NCBI GenBank assembly: GCA_041748175.1
Contig: JBGTDU010000082.1
Location: forward strand, 1 to 32,202
Direction: 5' to 3'
Source of the DNA: JAHEJB01 sp041748175
Lineage (GTDB): Bacteria; Bacteroidota; Rhodothermia; Rhodothermales; Rubricoccaceae
DNA: 32,202 bases
Positions 30,867 to 32,202 of the stretch are shown here, in pieces. The translations under genes and the position numbers were made by a program. The first letter of the stretch is position 1; each line of letters opens with the position of its first letter. The notes below the pieces were generated by a model. The model did no database searches. It had not been told where the DNA came from and saw only the letters and a list, made by a program, of their open reading frames with translations.

Positions 30867-32202
30867 ATGGCCGACTCCGCCGATCGCCTCCGCCTGATTC
30901 TCGGGGTCAAACTGAAGCAGCTCAGGCAAGAGCATGGATTTACGCTGCGAAAAGTTGCCGACCGAGCGGGCATCTCGATCGCCTACCTCTCGGAAATTGA
31001 GAAGGGGAAGAAATATCCCAAGCCTGAAAAGCTCATCAACCTCGCCAACGCCCTTGGCATTCCGTACGACGACCTGGTTTCTCTTAAGGTGGATGAACCC
31101 CTGGAAGGGCTGCGCGATGTGATCTACTCCCCTTTTCTCAAGGCCTTTCCGTTCGAGCTGTTCGGGGTTGAGCCGAAGGATGTGGTGAGTCTCATGGCGG
31201 GGGTGCCCCGAAGGGCCTCCGCATTGATCCGCGCCTTCGTGGAAGTCAGCCGGACGTACGATGCCCGCGTGGAGCATTTTCTCTTTGCCGCGCTTCGAGC
31301 CTACCAGAAAATGTACAGCAATCACTTCCCGGAAATCGAGGCGGCAGCGTCCGCTTTTCGGAGTGAGCAGAGTTGGGGGCCGCGCACAATCCCCGATGCC
31401 GCCGCCCTCCGAAGCATCCTTGAAGAAAAACACGGCTACTTCATCGATACCACGACGCTGCCCGAGCACGAAACACTTCACGGCTTTCGGTCCATCGTGA
31501 CCGAAAAGAAATCGCCCACCATGTTCGTGAACGGATCCCTTCGCGATGAGCAGCAGGCGTTTTTGTACGCCCGCGAGTTGGGCTTTCTCACGCTGAAGCC
31601 CGAGGTTCGCCCAACGACGGGCTCGTGGGTAAAGGTGGAATCGTTCGAGCAGATGCTCGCCAACTTTGAGGCCTCTTACTTCGCCGGCGCGCTGCTCATT
31701 CCACTAGCCGCGCTCGACGAGGATCTGGCGGCTTTCTTCCGTTGGGATAGGTGGGACGAAGCAGCGTTTCGGCTGGCGCTCCATCGCTACCGGGCTACGC
31801 CCGAGATGTTTTTCTACCGCCTCACGCAACGCATTCCCGAGGCGTTCGGGCTGAAGGAGATCTTCTTTATGCGATTTCACCACAAATCGAATGAGGACAC
31901 TTTTAGCCTGACCAAGGTGCTCAATATGAGCCGTGTGCCCGTGCCGCACGGCATCCAGCTTCACGAGCATTACTGCCGCCGCTGGCCGGGTATGCAGGCG
32001 CTGCGCTCGCTCGCCAAGCAACAAGCCGAGGGGCGAGGAGGCGAACCCTTCGTAGCCGTACAGCGGTCGCATTTCCTGAATGATGACGCCGAGTTTTTCG
32101 TGATCGCCGTAGCCCGCCCTCTGGCGTTGAATCCCGGCACCAACACCGCTGTCTTGCGCGGATTTCTGATGGACAGCGCGGTCGAGCGCACCGGCAGGTG
32201 CG
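30867..32202 (+). CDS. XRE-type transcriptional regulator, ScfR/RamB class (3' end beyond window)
   Basis: The frame is open from ATG 30867 to the right edge: 445 complete codons with no stop. Residues about 10-66 are an XRE helix-turn-helix (KLKQLRQEHGFTLRKVADRAGISIAYLSEIEKG). The middle is IrrE/ImmA-like: FVNGSLRDEQQAFLYARELGF (about 220-240), then YFAGALLIPL. The zinc motif HExxH reads RELGF (236-240), so it should not be a protease. The last part (FFMRFHHKSNEDTFSLTKVLN, then HGIQLHEHYCRRWPG) aligns with the C-terminal domain of short-chain fatty acyl regulators. RamB of Corynebacterium, in that class, controls aceA, aceB and acetate activation; here the gene is divergent from aceB. Confidence 0.88.
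   Translation, partial: MADSADRLRLILGVKLKQLRQEHGFTLRKVADRAGISIAYLSEIEKGKKYPKPEKLINLANALGIPYDDLVSLKVDEPLEGLRDVIYSPFLKAFPFELFGVEPKDVVSLMAGVPRRASALIRAFVEVSRTYDARVEHFLFAALRAYQKMYSNHFPEIEAAASAFRSEQSWGPRTIPDAAALRSILEEKHGYFIDTTTLPEHETLHGFRSIVTEKKSPTMFVNGSLRDEQQAFLYARELGFLTLKPEVRPTTGSWVKVESFEQMLANFEASYFAGALLIPLAALDEDLAAFFRWDRWDEAAFRLALHRYRATPEMFFYRLTQRIPEAFGLKEIFFMRFHHKSNEDTFSLTKVLNMSRVPVPHGIQLHEHYCRRWPGMQALRSLAKQQAEGRGGEPFVAVQRSHFLNDDAEFFVIAVARPLALNPGTNTAVLRGFLMDSAVERTGRC

Noticed and set aside
30663..31481. 272-codon minus-strand frame at the right end
   Set aside because: It lies opposite the XRE/ScfR-like regulator, whose plus-strand frame stays open to the edge and has clear domains.
1..32202. 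CRISPR array, prophage or insertion sequence
   Set aside because: No spaced direct repeats, transposase, integrase or phage structural genes were found.

Overview
The window reads as chromosomal DNA from a moderately GC-rich member of the Bacteroidota/Rhodothermota side of the tree, most likely a Rhodothermales-type bacterium. The main evidence is two secreted proteases that end in the same type IX secretion (T9SS) sorting domain (core YPNPFNPTST, ending in LMLVK). Supporting signs are the large number of small lipoproteins and the weak or absent Shine-Dalgarno sequences. No phage, insertion sequence or CRISPR array is visible. Nearly all the long overlapping open frames on opposite strands are GC-driven shadows.

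Layout. At 1-3705 (minus strand): the first 40 codons of an MFS permease, an AtuA-family protein, a REPIN-like double hairpin, a DUF6503 lipoprotein, and acetate kinase overlapping the lipoprotein start. At 3774-6108: a ParDE toxin-antitoxin pair, a tiny membrane protein, a ComEA-like protein and RecO. At 6191-8052: a YceI-like lipoprotein, an unknown lipoprotein and a small secreted protein. At 8221-13638 (minus): a single-chain restriction-modification enzyme (XamI-like nuclease fused to an Eco57I-type adenine methyltransferase) and aconitase. At 13798-19299 (plus): a tandem pair of LCCL-domain lipoproteins, an M36 (fungalysin) protease, tRNA-Ala(CGC) and an M43 protease. At 19490-24122: an L,D-transpeptidase-like lipoprotein, a DinB-like protein, a methyltransferase next to a type III polyketide synthase, and two small lipoproteins. 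At 24411-30567 (minus): ValS, then (plus) tRNA-Pro(CGG), then isocitrate lyase and malate synthase. At 30867 to the right edge (plus): a divergent XRE-type regulator of the ScfR/RamB class, cut by the window.

How the genes fit together. Acetate kinase, aconitase, isocitrate lyase, malate synthase and the ScfR/RamB-like regulator make an acetate/glyoxylate-shunt theme. The regulator is divergent from aceBA and is the natural candidate to control it. The two proteases share a long C-terminal cassette (repeat module plus T9SS signal) on unrelated catalytic domains, so they look like products of module shuffling within one secretion route. The type III PKS and methyltransferase form a minimal two-gene unit for a methylated phenolic or pyrone lipid. 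No wholly new system is evident. The least ordinary items are the fused restriction-modification enzyme, the PKS/methyltransferase pair, the tandem LCCL lipoproteins, the shared protease cassette and the regulator region at the right edge.
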